Shown: positions 1 to 8,419, numbered from the stretch's first letter. The stretch: DNA of 64,000 nucleotides from Chloroflexota bacterium (GCA_030611885.1 JAUWOY010000001.1:1-64000); one strand, 5' to 3'. Notes: generated by a model from the letters alone, not told the origin. Program-made: numbers and translations.

Positions 1-323
1 CCAGCGACGTATCGAGGCCAAGCGGGTTACCCGGAGAGCCGCTCGCTTGATTTCGATACGCTCTGCTACTCAATCAGCGCTCGCTCCCCGGGTTTTGCAC
101 ACAACCGTTTGTTTCTTAGTAGCGGAGCGAAGCAATCTCCAAGCTTGCCAGGGGATTGCTTCGGCGCAAACAGCGCGCCTCGCAATGACACCTGGGGTGA
201 AACCTAACATTGTCAAGGTAGGGGAGAGCATTCGTGACCGTAGCGAAACTGCCCAGGGCCTTTGGCCCTGGGCAGTTTGTCTTATATCAGCGTGAATTCC
301 TAGTCCTGAAGTTGTGATATAAG
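1..323. repeat. Repeat-rich gene-free stretch
   Basis: No convincing gene. Bases 1-75 resemble the interior of the miniature element at 52153-52314 (shared blocks such as TATCGAGGCCA and TCGATACGCT). Bases 115-192 contain a copy of the dispersed GAAGCAATCTCC / CTCGCAATGACA family also present near 46.5, 52.4 and 54.9 kb. A hairpin of GCCCAGGGCC / GGCCCTGGGC lies near 248-274 and could end transcription, but the flanking genes are unclear. Confidence 0.5.
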
Positions 324-397
324 GCTCTAGCACTCGTCCCCGGGTGCGTTTTTGGCGGCCCGAGGACGGGCCTTGGAGCTTATATCAAAATTCCAGT
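324..397. repeat. Dispersed 3'-end repeat, copy 1
   Basis: About 74 bp nearly identical to 13775-13851. It contains the inverted repeat GGCCCG/CGGGCC and the block GCGTTTTT. Both copies lie at the 3' end of a minus-strand gene (here just after the rsmA stop), so it may act as a terminator or 3' processing signal on the minus strand. The role is inferred; the duplication is visible directly. Confidence 0.6.
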
Positions 398-1249
398 CTA
401 GTCTTTCCGAGAGATGCTCCGCGTCTGCATCTCCCTCCAAACTTTGGCCCACTCCTCGAGGCTCAAAGTCTGGGCTCGGCGCCTGGGGTTGACGCTGGCC
501 CTGTTCAAGACTTGGGCCACCTCACTGGCCGGAAGGGCCAACCCGGCCGCCAGGGCGTTGCGAAGCTGCTTCCGCCTTTGAGCGAAGCCCGCTCGCACTA
601 CCTCGAAGAAGCTGTCAACGTCATCCACTTCGACCACGGGATAGTCGTCCAGATCAATGCGTATCACCGCCGAATCAACCTGGGGAGAGGGGTAAAAAGC
701 GCCGGCTTTGATACGAGCCACGATGCGAGGTCGCCCATAGAACTGGACGCTCACCGCCAGCAGACTCATCTCACCGGGCTCAGCCGTGATGCGCCGGGCT
801 ACCTCCAACTGGACGGTCATTACCATCAGCTTGGGCCTGACCTCGGCGGTGAGGAGGTGGCGGATGATGGCGGAGGTGATGTAATAAGGGAGGTTAGCGA
901 CGACTTTGTATTGGAAGTTGTCCCCTTGCTGCTCAAGTAAATCGGCCGGGTTTAGCTCCAGGATGTCGCCGTGGATGATCTCGACATTGGGCAAATCAGT
1001 CAGGGTTTGCTTGAGCACCTCCACCAGGCGCTGATCTAGCTCAACGGCCACCACCCGCCCTGCCTCCGCCGCCAGGAGGCGGGTCAAGGCGCCCAACCCC
1101 GGCCCGATCTCCAGGACGAGGTCCTCAGGTCCCAGTTCGGCTGCCTCAACGATGCGCTCTAACGCTCGCTGGTCAACCAAGAAATTCTGGCCCAGGCTTT
1201 TCTTCGGTTGTATGTCGAACTCTCTCAAAAGCCTCCGCACATTCATCAT
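398..1249 (-). CDS. rsmA: 16S rRNA (adenine1518/1519-N6)-dimethyltransferase RsmA/KsgA
   Basis: SAM-dependent enzyme that dimethylates two adjacent adenines in the 3' terminal hairpin of 16S rRNA during 30S maturation. The N-terminus has the family signature KKSLGQNFLVD. It is followed by the Rossmann SAM-binding motif LEIGPGLGALT and the catalytic NLPYYIT motif, then a C-terminal helical domain (PSPQVDSAV). About 283 residues, normal for the family. The open frame extends further upstream, but that extension is encoded by a miniature repeat element. The ATG at 1249 sits directly before the conserved N-terminus with a modest AGGA-type ribosome site, so I start there. The upstream 3D-domain gene ends in a terminator, so rsmA is probably transcribed separately. 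Confidence 0.95.
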   Translation of the reverse strand: MMNVRRLLREFDIQPKKSLGQNFLVDQRALERIVEAAELGPEDLVLEIGPGLGALTRLLAAEAGRVVAVELDQRLVEVLKQTLTDLPNVEIIHGDILELNPADLLEQQGDNFQYKVVANLPYYITSAIIRHLLTAEVRPKLMVMTVQLEVARRITAEPGEMSLLAVSVQFYGRPRIVARIKAGAFYPSPQVDSAVIRIDLDDYPVVEVDDVDSFFEVVRAGFAQRRKQLRNALAAGLALPASEVAQVLNRASVNPRRRAQTLSLEEWAKVWREMQTRSISRKD

Positions 1250-1276
1250 CGTCCTGTCACCCTGGTTAAAACAAAG

Positions 1277-1454
1277 GTAAGCGTTCGGCCTCAGTGCGAT
1301 CGCGCCGGTTGAGTAGACCGCAGGTCGTATCGAAACCAAGTGATCGCACGGGGGGGCGGCCAAACGTGGTTTCGATACGCCCCTTTCGAGGCTACCCTTC
1401 GACAGGCTCAGGACACCGCTCAACCGACGTTTGGCCTATCCCCTGAACGCATAC
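1277..1454. mobile_element. Miniature inverted-repeat element (family 1, copy 1)
   Basis: A 178-bp element with imperfect terminal inverted repeats (GTAAGCGTTC... and ...GAACGCATAC). It is flanked by near-identical 8-bp direct repeats, AAACAAAG at 1269-1276 and AAACAAAA at 1455-1462. A second copy with its own perfect 8-bp direct repeat lies at 31763-31916. This copy carries an extra insertion of the CTTCGACAGGCTCAGGAC-type repeat. It sits 27 bp upstream of the rsmA start and could affect its expression. No transposase is encoded, so it would be non-autonomous. Confidence 0.7.
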
Positions 1455-1465
1455 AAACAAAACAA

Positions 1466-1491
1466 GGGACAGCCTGATGTCGGGCTGTCCC
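1466..1491 (-). terminator. Rho-independent terminator after the 3D-domain gene
   Basis: Perfect 9-bp stem GGGACAGCC / GGCTGTCCC with a short loop. On the minus strand it is followed by TTGTTTTGTTTG. It ends the 3D-domain gene and separates it from rsmA. Confidence 0.75.
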
Positions 1492-1526
1492 CCCTGCGGT
1501 GTTTTGGCTAAAGTTTCCTGGCTTCA

Positions 1527-3074
1527 TCAGCGTTCCCTCGGCCAACTAGGCAATACCCAATGGATCTGATACGCGGGCGGCGGTGGGGACAGGAGATAGA
1601 CATCAACCCATTTATACCACAGCCTGAGCTCGTCCTCTTCGTAGCCAAGATCAACGTGCCGACCCCTGATTTCCCCACCAGTATCGGCAGCCACTCCCAC
1701 GCCGTAGCCGGGCACGTACATTTCCGTCTCCAGGTTGATCACCCGAGGGTCAACAGCCACGATGCCCGCCCTCATCTCCCAACCCAGGCGGGTGATGCCG
1801 TACGCGGGATGGTCGCGGGTCTTGCCCGAGGTGGCCGCCGTATACGATGTGGCTAATGCCCGGACCTTGCGCCAATATGTGAGGTTGCCCTCAGGGGTCT
1901 CCAATTCCCGCAGGACGAGCTTGGTGCCGTAAGCGATGACCTTGTTTTTTGGCTCATGGTCTACCCACTCGGCCTCCAGGGCTCGCTCCACCTCCTGGCC
2001 ATTTTCGTAGACAACGTGGATGCGCCGCTTAGTTACCCCGTTCTCGCCCTCTTGATCCAGGCGCTGATGATCCAGTTCCAGATTCGGGTCAGGCTGCCAG
2101 GCCGTCTCGAAGGAGATGGGGTCCTGCTCAATGGCCATTTCCTCTTTGACTCGCACCACGCGGATGGCCGCATCGCCGACTATGGGTGCGTCTACGCCTG
2201 GCATTGTGTAATCTTTGCCCAGCAGGGCCACCCCCTCCTGGGCCAGAGCTTCGGACACTGTCTCCCCCTGAGTGCGGGTCTTGATGAGGCGACCGTCCAC
2301 TTGAATAGTTGCTGGCCTGGAGCGCTGGATGTAGACCTGCATGTCCATCGAGATAGAGCTATCCAGGCTGGGGTCAACGCGGTCGCCCAGGTAGAGAATT
2401 ATGCCCTCAGCGCGCAGAGCCTCGCCCACCGTAGCTTCAGTGGTGTAAATGGTTGCGAGATGGCCGCTATTATCGAGATGGATGGGCACTGCCCGCTGGA
2501 TCGCGACATACAAGGAGGCGTCTTCATCCTGGCCATGCCAATCCCTGTTGCCGCTGCGGCTGCTGATGAGCCGGCTGATTGGGTTGTGCCCAGGCAGGCT
2601 GGCTGTCAAACTCGCTTCTTGGTCCTCTAAGATGACTCTGTCACGAGGCTGGAGGGCTACCCCTAGCTCCTGCAGCAAGTCGCCCAAAGTTTGGCTGTGG
2701 GTCCGCGTCTCAATGGTGCGGTCATCAACCTGGACGGTAGCTGGTCTGGCCCGTCGGACGGAAATAACCTCTCCGTCCGCGATGGGGGCCTCCAATCCTG
2801 GCGAGACGATATCCTTTGAGCGAATCTCCAGGCCAGCTTCTTTCAGGAGGGCTTCCACCGAGGTCTGGTGAGTGTAGAAGGGTTCACCATAGCCATCCAC
2901 CATCAGTGTCACCTGGGTTTGCGTCTGGAGATACCCGACCGTGAGGATGCTGGTTAGGGTCAACATCGCAGCCAGTGCCAGGAGCTCTTTTCGAGGTCGC
3001 CAGCTCGCTATGTTCCTGATGAAGTTATTCCATTCAAGGGGGCCAGGTCTGGGTGGAATACTCTCTTCTAACAA
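1527..3074 (-). CDS. DUF348/G5/3D-domain cell-wall protein (YabE/Rpf-like)
   Basis: Predicted exported, membrane-anchored cell-wall remodelling protein. One N-terminal membrane helix (about residues 30-50) is followed by three DUF348 ubiquitin-like repeats (about 55-110, 112-200 and 205-290). A G5 domain (about 300-385) and a C-terminal 3D domain (about 400-500) complete it. The 3D domain carries the conserved aspartates in AVDPRVI, AADTGG and RHVDLGY. In YabE/Rpf relatives this domain order is linked to peptidoglycan cleavage during growth or resuscitation. The start is TTG, supported by an excellent GTGGAGG ribosome site. Exact lytic activity cannot be read from sequence. Confidence 0.88.
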   Translation of the reverse strand: MLEESIPPRPGPLEWNNFIRNIASWRPRKELLALAAMLTLTSILTVGYLQTQTQVTLMVDGYGEPFYTHQTSVEALLKEAGLEIRSKDIVSPGLEAPIADGEVISVRRARPATVQVDDRTIETRTHSQTLGDLLQELGVALQPRDRVILEDQEASLTASLPGHNPISRLISSRSGNRDWHGQDEDASLYVAIQRAVPIHLDNSGHLATIYTTEATVGEALRAEGIILYLGDRVDPSLDSSISMDMQVYIQRSRPATIQVDGRLIKTRTQGETVSEALAQEGVALLGKDYTMPGVDAPIVGDAAIRVVRVKEEMAIEQDPISFETAWQPDPNLELDHQRLDQEGENGVTKRRIHVVYENGQEVERALEAEWVDHEPKNKVIAYGTKLVLRELETPEGNLTYWRKVRALATSYTAATSGKTRDHPAYGITRLGWEMRAGIVAVDPRVINLETEMYVPGYGVGVAADTGGEIRGRHVDLGYEEDELRLWYKWVDVYLLSPPPPAYQIHWVLPSWPRER

Positions 3075-3136
3075 GCGTCCTCCACGATCTCAGAATCCGA
3101 AGCTCTTCTCGACTGATTCTCCCTTCATACGACAAA

Positions 3137-3163
3137 GGGGGCGAGCACCGACACCCCGCCCCC
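3137..3163 (-). terminator. GC-rich hairpin downstream of SRP RNA
   Basis: Stem GGGGGCG / CGCCCCC followed on the minus strand by CTTTG. It lies between the SRP RNA and the 3D-domain gene and may terminate the RNA. The T-run is short, so confidence is limited. Confidence 0.45.
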
Positions 3164-3235
3164 TCTTGTATCAAAGCGATGGTCGTGCACCCCCTGTCGA
3201 ATCGGGCTCTCCGGCTTACCGGGGCCAGCCAGCTC

Positions 3236-3336
3236 CGGCCAGGCTACCCTGCGGCACCCGGGAGTTGCTACTTACCGCTGCTTCCTTCCGGACCTGACGG
3301 GGTTCGTAGGCTCCCGCCGCGCAGGACCCAACCTTC
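3236..3336 (-). ncRNA. ffs: Signal recognition particle RNA (4.5S-type)
   Basis: The minus strand contains the universal SRP domain IV core GTCAGGTCCGGAAGGAAGCA around 3276-3300. It is enclosed by a long helix: the 5' side GGTTGGGTCCTGCG pairs with CGCAGGGTAGCCTGGCC on the 3' side, and GGGAG pairs with CTCCC inside. This is the short bacterial form of about 100 nt. It binds Ffh and targets nascent membrane proteins. The exact ends are estimated from the helix. Confidence 0.9.
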
Positions 3337-3485
3337 AACGCCACTTAGCCGCGGCAGTCCCAAAAAGCGCCGACCCTCGAGGGGGAATTCGACCCCGCTG
3401 TAGCGGGTTGCGGGTACAGGGCACCGCTAGTTCCCCGTCTAGCACGACCGTTGATATGTTACCCCATAAACGGTAAAAAGTCAAA

Positions 3486-3575
3486 TGGCGGAGAGGGTGG
3501 GATTCGAACCCACGGAGCATTTCTGCTCACACGCTCTCCAGGCGTGCGCATTAGGCCGGACTATGCTACCTCTCC
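3486..3575 (-). tRNA. tRNA-Ser(GGA)
   Basis: The minus strand folds as a class II tRNA with a long variable arm (GAGCAGAAATGCTC). The anticodon loop CTGGAGA gives GGA. The T-loop is TTCGAAT, and CCA is encoded in the genome. It reads UCC/UCU serine codons. Confidence 0.95.
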
Positions 3576-3663
3576 ACATGGCGTATTATACCACTATCAG
3601 GCGAATCTTTCAAGTTGCGCTCTGGGAGGAAAAAGTGTAAGATATGGATACCAGGAGCCAAAC

Positions 3664-3690
3664 AAAAAAAGGGCCTACTGAGGCCCTTCC
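3664..3690 (-). terminator. Terminator after tRNA-Ser(CGA)
   Basis: On the minus strand GGGCCT-CAGT-AGGCCC is followed by seven T residues, a canonical intrinsic terminator just 3' of tRNA-Ser(CGA). Confidence 0.85.
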
Positions 3691-3701
3691 GTTATCCTGA
3701 A

Positions 3702-3791
3702 TGGCGGAGGGAGTGGGATTTGAACCCACGGTGCATTGCTGCACACGGCTTTTCGAGAGCCGCGCACTAGGCCAGACTATGCGATCCCTCC
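3702..3791 (-). tRNA. tRNA-Ser(CGA)
   Basis: Class II tRNA on the minus strand with a long variable arm (TGCAGCAATGCA). The anticodon loop CTCGAAA gives CGA. The T-loop is TTCAAAT, and the 3' CCA is encoded. It is paired in tandem with tRNA-Ser(GGA). Apparent coding sequence across this tRNA on the plus strand is spurious. Confidence 0.95.
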
Positions 3792-3832
3792 ATCACAATT
3801 ATACTACAGGTCTCTCAAAGGAGCAAATGACC

Positions 3833-6367
3833 ATGCCTGCCAGACTATTTCATAACTGGCGTTTTCTGCTGTTAATCTCGATAATAACCCTGTTCGTGGC
3901 GGGTGGGACCCTGTACGCCTGGCTCGTCGTTGATCTTCCCTCTTTCCACAACTTGTATGGCCAGGCCATCGCCCCCAGCACCAAAATCTACGGCCGCCAC
4001 GGCCGCCTTCTCTACGAGATCATTGACCCCCACGCCGGCAAGCACACCCCCCTACCCCTCGGTGAGATCCCCCTTTATCTCCGCCAGGCTGCCATCGCCA
4101 CCGAGGATGCTAACTTCTACACTAATCCCGGTGTGGACCTCCGCGCCATCCTACGCGCCCTGATCATCAACCTGCGGGGCGGCGAGGTGATCTCCGGCGG
4201 CAGCACCATCACCCAGCAGTTGGCTCGCAATCTACTGCTATCCCCGGAGGAGCGTTTTGAGCGCACCTTGACCCGTAAGCTGCGCGAGTCCATTTTAGCC
4301 TGGCGACTGGCCCGAACTTATAGCAAGGACGAGATCCTGGCCCTCTATCTGAACGAGATCTACTACGGCAATCTGGCCTATGGGGTGGAGGCCGCGGCCC
4401 AGGCCTACTTTGGCAAGTCGGTGGGCGAGTTGGACCTGGCCGAGTGCGCCCTTTTGGCTGGCCTGCCGCAATCCCCCGCCATTTACAATCCCCTGGAGAA
4501 CCCCCAGGCAGCCAGGGAGCGCCAGGCCGTGGTGTTGGATCTGATGGTCAAAAATGGCTACATAGATGAAGAGGAGGCCAGACTGGCCAGGGAGGAACAA
4601 CTCCATTTCGCCGCCGTGCCCTTCCCCATCCGCGCTCCCCACTTCGTGATGTACGTGTGGGGACTCTTGGAGAAGCGATTCGGACCGGAGGAACTCTATC
4701 GCGGGGGGCTGGAGGTTCACACGAGCCTGGACCTGGATATGCAAGAGACGGCTCAGTCTATCGCCCGCCGTCGCCTGACCATGCTGGCCGACCGGCCACG
4801 GCGCGATTTGCCCGATCCCAACGTGCACAACGCCGCTCTGGTGGCCCTGGATCCTAACACGGGTGAGGTGCTGGCCATGTTGGGCAGCCCCGACTATTTT
4901 GACCCTGAGATTGACGGGGCGGTGAATTGTGCTTTGGCTCCCCGCCAACCCGGATCTTCCATCAAGCCCATCACCTACGCCGCCGCCTTTGCTCAGGGCT
5001 ACACGCCGGCCACCATGATCCTGGACGTGCCCACGGCGTTCTTGACCAGGGAGGGCGAGCCTTACGTTCCGCTCAATTATGACCTGGAGTTCCATGGCCC
5101 CGTCCTGGCCCGCCAGGCACTGGCTTCGTCTTACAATCTGCCGGCGGTCAAAGTCCTCGATTACGTAGGATTGGACAACATGACCGCTCTGGCCCGCAGC
5201 CTGGGCATCACCACCTTCGACGATAGCGAACGCTTCGGCCTGTCCCTTACCCTGGGGGGTGGCGAGGTGCGCCTGCTGGAACTGACCGCTGCTTACGCCG
5301 CCTTCGCCAACGGCGGGCGCGAGGTGGAGCCGGTGGCCATCCTGCGCATCGAGGGCAGCCAGGGCAGCATCCTGTATGAGAGAAAGCCGAGCCGGGGCGA
5401 GCGAGTCCTCGACGAACGGATTGCCTACCTCATCACCGACATCCTCAGCGACGACCTGGCCCGCATGTCCGCCTTTGGCGAGGGGAGCGTGCTCAAGCTG
5501 CGCCGGCCGGCAGCGGTGAAAACGGGCACCACCACCGATTGGCGGGACAACTGGACCATAGGCTACACCCCCAATCTCGTGGTCGGCGTCTGGGCCGGCA
5601 ACGCCGACAATTCACCCATGCGCCACGTTTCGGGCGTCACTGGCGCGGCCCCTATCTGGCACGACTTCATGGAGGAGGTGCTGGAGGCCAGACCAGTGGA
5701 GGAATTCGTCGAGCCGGCGGGCTTAACCCACGTGGAGGTCTGCACCCTGTCAGGCCAACTTCCCAACCCCCATTGCCCCCACCGGCGGAGCGAGCTCTTC
5801 GTCGCCGGCACCGAGCCCAAAGAGACATGCCAGATGCATCAGCTCTTCGCGCTAGACGCTGCCACCGGCCAACCGGCTTCCTCCGATACCTCGGCGGAGC
5901 GCATAGTGGAGCGCGTCTACACCCTGCAGCCAGCCGAAGCTGTCGAGTGGGGAAGGGAGAGGGGGGTGGGTATTGGGTATTGGGTATTGGATATTGGAGA
6001 TTGGAAGATGGAAGATGGACGATGGACGATGGAAACTCGAAACTCGAAACTCGAAACCCGAAACCAGCCTTCGGCTTCCGACTTTCAGCTCATCATCACC
6101 AGTCCCCACCAGGGCAGCGTTTATCGCTTAGATCCGGCCCTGCCCCGGGACGATCAGAGGATTGAGGTCGCGGCGCGGGCAGGCGATGGGGTCAGCGTGG
6201 ATAGGGTAACTATTTACGTGGATGAGGAGCCCCTGGCCGATTTCGTTTCCCCGTCCTATCGAGCCATGTGGCCGCTGGCGCCAGGAGAGCATGTCATAAC
6301 TGCCGTGGGTTACGATCCAGCGGGCAACAGGCTGGAGAGTCAGCCTGTGCACATCACCGTAAAATAA
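3833..6367 (+). CDS. pbpC: Bifunctional penicillin-binding protein 1C
   Basis: Peptidoglycan glycosyltransferase plus DD-transpeptidase anchored by an N-terminal membrane helix. The GT51 domain shows EDANFYTNPGVD with the catalytic glutamate, GGSTITQQLARN and the KSVGELDLAECALLAGLPQ region. The transpeptidase domain shows SxxK (PGSSIKP), SYN (ASSYN) and KTGTT. The C-terminal roughly 95 residues match the BiPBP_C module typical of PBP1C. An AAGGAG ribosome site favours the ATG at 3833; an in-frame ATG lies at 3827. Between the transpeptidase and C-terminal modules, at nucleotides about 5966-6070, a stretch of tandem WxxxDG- and ETRN-type repeats is inserted in frame. Confidence 0.93.
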   Translation: MPARLFHNWRFLLLISIITLFVAGGTLYAWLVVDLPSFHNLYGQAIAPSTKIYGRHGRLLYEIIDPHAGKHTPLPLGEIPLYLRQAAIATEDANFYTNPGVDLRAILRALIINLRGGEVISGGSTITQQLARNLLLSPEERFERTLTRKLRESILAWRLARTYSKDEILALYLNEIYYGNLAYGVEAAAQAYFGKSVGELDLAECALLAGLPQSPAIYNPLENPQAARERQAVVLDLMVKNGYIDEEEARLAREEQLHFAAVPFPIRAPHFVMYVWGLLEKRFGPEELYRGGLEVHTSLDLDMQETAQSIARRRLTMLADRPRRDLPDPNVHNAALVALDPNTGEVLAMLGSPDYFDPEIDGAVNCALAPRQPGSSIKPITYAAAFAQGYTPATMILDVPTAFLTREGEPYVPLNYDLEFHGPVLARQALASSYNLPAVKVLDYVGLDNMTALARSLGITTFDDSERFGLSLTLGGGEVRLLELTAAYAAFANGGREVEPVAILRIEGSQGSILYERKPSRGERVLDERIAYLITDILSDDLARMSAFGEGSVLKLRRPAAVKTGTTTDWRDNWTIGYTPNLVVGVWAGNADNSPMRHVSGVTGAAPIWHDFMEEVLEARPVEEFVEPAGLTHVEVCTLSGQLPNPHCPHRRSELFVAGTEPKETCQMHQLFALDAATGQPASSDTSAERIVERVYTLQPAEAVEWGRERGVGIGYWVLDIGDWKMEDGRWTMETRNSKLETRNQPSASDFQLIITSPHQGSVYRLDPALPRDDQRIEVAARAGDGVSVDRVTIYVDEEPLADFVSPSYRAMWPLAPGEHVITAVGYDPAGNRLESQPVHITVK
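5966..6070. repeat. In-frame tandem repeat inside pbpC
   Basis: Tandem TATTGGG/TATTGGA, GAAGATGGA/CGATGGA and GAAACTCGAAACTC units lie between two conserved domains of pbpC. The same kind of unit recurs in other genes and spacers of the window (42.6-44.7 kb, 11.05 kb). The reading frame is preserved. Confidence 0.8.
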
Positions 6368-6397
6368 AAGCCACCTGACTGCACATCAGGTGGCTTC
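6367..6397 (-). terminator. Bidirectional terminator between pbpC and tRNA-Arg
   Basis: Stem AAGCCACCTGA / TCAGGTGGCTT. On the minus strand it ends in TTTTATTTTAC, so it terminates tRNA-Arg. On the plus strand it may also end pbpC. Confidence 0.75.
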
Positions 6398-6399
6398 AG

Positions 6400-6471
6400 T
6401 ACCCCCGGGGCGACTCGAACGCCCGCACACGGCTTCGGAGGCCGCTGCTCTATCCGCTGAGCTACGGGGGC
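6400..6471 (-). tRNA. tRNA-Arg(CCG)
   Basis: Minus-strand cloverleaf with acceptor GCCCCCG/CGGGGGT, anticodon loop CTCCGAA (anticodon CCG) and T-loop TTCGAGT. It is 72 nt long with a short variable loop. No encoded CCA is seen. Confidence 0.93.
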
Positions 6472-6512
6472 ATCCTTTAATAGTTTACCACAAGAAGGCG
6501 CTTTTAGCAAAC

Positions 6513-7301
6513 CTAGGATCCCAGATCCTGCTTGATTTGCTCGATCTTGGCCTCAGCCGCCTCGTGCCCCTTTTCGATCAGGGCATCAGCCTGGGAGAAG
6601 TCCACCCAGTTGAATTGGCCGATGGCCGGGACGATCAGGCAATCGGCTTCTAGGGCCTCGCTGTGGGCTGCGCGCAATAAAGTGTAAAATGACAGGTAGA
6701 ACATCTCGAAGAGATTCTGGGGCCTCGACCCCCAGATGGTAGGAGGCAGCAAATCCACGGCGATGACGTAGTCGGCTCCCATGTCCCGCACGACGGAGAC
6801 TGGCAGGTTATTCAACACGCCCCCATCTACTAGCATTTGCTCTCCCCGCTCCACCGGCGTGAAGACCCCTGGCAAGGCGCAACTGGCTCGCACGGCCAGG
6901 GCCACCGGTCCCTCTTTGAGCACCACTAACTCCCCGCGCACGATGTCCACCGCTACGGTAGCAAGGGGTATCTCCAGTTCTTCAAACTGAAGATGGCCGA
7001 TGATCTCAGCCAGATATTCCTCCAGCCGCGTTCCGTCGAGGAAACCCAGACGAGGGCGGGTGACCCGGCCCAGCTTTTTCCAATGGAGGCCCAATGCCAG
7101 GCGCTTTATCTCGTCCAAATCCAGCCCCGCGCAATACACGGCCCCCACCACCGATCCTGCGCTGACGCCGGCCACGTAATCAGGCCGAATTCCCTCCCGC
7201 TCCAGAACCTCCAGCACGCCCAGGTGAGCAGCTCCCCTCACCGAGCCCCCGCTCAGAACCAGGCCGACCTTCTTTCTCTTTCGCTTTTTGCGCCAAAACA
7301 T
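6513..7301 (-). CDS. Patatin-like phospholipase (RssA/NTE family)
   Basis: Predicted cytoplasmic or membrane-associated serine lipase of the patatin fold. It shows the oxyanion-hole motif SGGSVRGAAH near residue 18, the nucleophile elbow GVSAGS near residue 45, and the catalytic DGG in LVDGGVLNNLP near residue 160, so the Ser-Asp dyad is intact. Its 262 residues are typical of single-domain bacterial RssA-type proteins. It follows rnhB by only 7 bp and is probably cotranscribed with it. The substrate is unknown. Confidence 0.9.
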   Translation of the reverse strand: MFWRKKRKRKKVGLVLSGGSVRGAAHLGVLEVLEREGIRPDYVAGVSAGSVVGAVYCAGLDLDEIKRLALGLHWKKLGRVTRPRLGFLDGTRLEEYLAEIIGHLQFEELEIPLATVAVDIVRGELVVLKEGPVALAVRASCALPGVFTPVERGEQMLVDGGVLNNLPVSVVRDMGADYVIAVDLLPPTIWGSRPQNLFEMFYLSFYTLLRAAHSEALEADCLIVPAIGQFNWVDFSQADALIEKGHEAAEAKIEQIKQDLGS

Positions 7302-7308
7302 GAAAACC

Positions 7309-7941
7309 TCACTCCTGTAGCATAAGCCTCATGGGAGCAAAGGATAGCCGGTGGATTGGAGAAGGGCCGAGGCGGGCGAGAGACTCCCTGTGCTGGGAAG
7401 TGCCGTAACCCTTGTGACGGGCGAAGCCATATCCTGGATACCGAGCATCCAATTGAATCATCCACCTATCCCGGGTAACCTTGGCCACAATAGAGGCGGC
7501 GGCTATCGAGAGGGACAGGGCATCGCCACGAGTGATGCTCTTCTGGGGGATGGATAGTCCGGGCAAGTTTATAAAATCAATGAGGAGGAAATCGGGGGGT
7601 AGGTCCAATTGGACGAGGGCCAGGCCCATGGCCTGCCGGGTGGTGGGCACGATACCTAGCTCATCAATCATATCCGGAGGCGCAATCCCCACTCCCACGG
7701 CCAAAGCTGCGGACCGGATGATTCCGTATAGGCGCTCGCGCTGCCGGGGTGTGAGTTGCTTGGAATCTCGTACGCCTTCCAGCCGTTGGGATAAGTCAGG
7801 TTGGTCCATGGGTAGGATGACTGCACCGGCCACCACCGGGCCTGCCCAGGAACCCCGCCCGGCCTCATCCAGCCCGGCGATGTGGCGATAGCCTTCAGCA
7901 TAGAGCGCCATCTCCTCCCGCAGATCCGGCTGTTGCACCAT
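7309..7941 (-). CDS. rnhB: Ribonuclease HII
   Basis: Endonuclease that cleaves RNA-DNA hybrids and removes misincorporated ribonucleotides. The N-terminal GLDEAGRGSWAGPVVAGAV carries the first catalytic Asp-Glu pair. DSKQLT and the later SIAAASIVAKVTRD are also characteristic. At 210 residues it has normal length. It lies downstream of rplS across a strong terminator and directly upstream of the patatin gene. Starts at GTG 7944 or GTG 7938 are also possible because a GGTGGAG site lies close by. Confidence 0.94.
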   Translation of the reverse strand: MVQQPDLREEMALYAEGYRHIAGLDEAGRGSWAGPVVAGAVILPMDQPDLSQRLEGVRDSKQLTPRQRERLYGIIRSAALAVGVGIAPPDMIDELGIVPTTRQAMGLALVQLDLPPDFLLIDFINLPGLSIPQKSITRGDALSLSIAAASIVAKVTRDRWMIQLDARYPGYGFARHKGYGTSQHRESLARLGPSPIHRLSFAPMRLMLQE

Positions 7942-7957
7942 CACTCCACCAATTCAA

Positions 7958-7996
7958 AAGAAGCGGGGCGTAGATTGGTGTCCACGCCCCGCTTCT
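7958..7996 (-). terminator. Terminator between rplS and rnhB
   Basis: A perfect 14-bp stem AAGAAGCGGGGCGT / ACGCCCCGCTTCTT. On the minus strand it is followed by TTGAATT. It ends or attenuates transcription of trmD-rplS before rnhB. Confidence 0.8.
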
Positions 7997-8002
7997 TGCC
8001 CT

Positions 8003-8365
8003 TTAGCGCTTCTCCCTCAAGCGGGCTGCTTTGCCCTTGAGGTCACGGAGATAGTAGAGTTGGGCCCTCCGCACGTGAGCGTGGCGCAGGATTTCGACTT
8101 TCTCCAGCCGGGGAGAACTCAGCAGAAAGGTCCTCTCCACCCCTATACCATGAGAGGCGATGCGCCGCACTGTGAAGTTGGCGTTGGCGCCTCCCTTGCG
8201 CAAGCGCATCACCGTCCCCTGAAAGACCTGGGTTCGTTCCCGATCGCCTTCGACGATACGAAAATGCACGCGCACCGTGTCCCCTGGCCTGAGCTGGGGG
8301 ATGTCGGGATTGGGCTTAAATTGTTGCTCAACGGATCGTACAAGGTCTATCACTGTTTTCACCAT
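8003..8365 (-). CDS. rplS: 50S ribosomal protein L19
   Basis: Ribosomal protein at the 30S-50S interface. It shows the family motifs [38 protein letters not shown] and the C-terminal [17 protein letters not shown]. The ATG at 8365 matches the usual N-terminus. A TTG further upstream (8389) is possible. It is preceded by trmD, the conserved trmD-rplS order of many bacteria. Confidence 0.96.
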   Translation of the reverse strand: MVKTVIDLVRSVEQQFKPNPDIPQLRPGDTVRVHFRIVEGDRERTQVFQGTVMRLRKGGANANFTVRRIASHGIGVERTFLLSSPRLEKVEILRHAHVRRAQLYYLRDLKGKAARLREKR

Positions 8366-8419
8366 TCCTTGCTTAGCTTTGTAAATCAACCAGACGGGGA
8401 ATTATAGCACGAATCACAG

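Noticed and set aside
3451-3681. Open frame across tRNA-Ser(GGA) with an IRTHG-like peptide
   Set aside because: It reads through a well-formed tRNA on the other strand; such peptides are a known annotation artefact.
3701-3832. N-terminal extension of the pbpC frame across tRNA-Ser(CGA)
   Set aside because: The extension is tRNA sequence; a ribosome site and the membrane anchor support a start at 3827-3833.
6390-6653. Plus-strand frame over tRNA-Arg
   Set aside because: It is the complement of tRNA-Arg(CCG) and of the patatin gene; no independent support.
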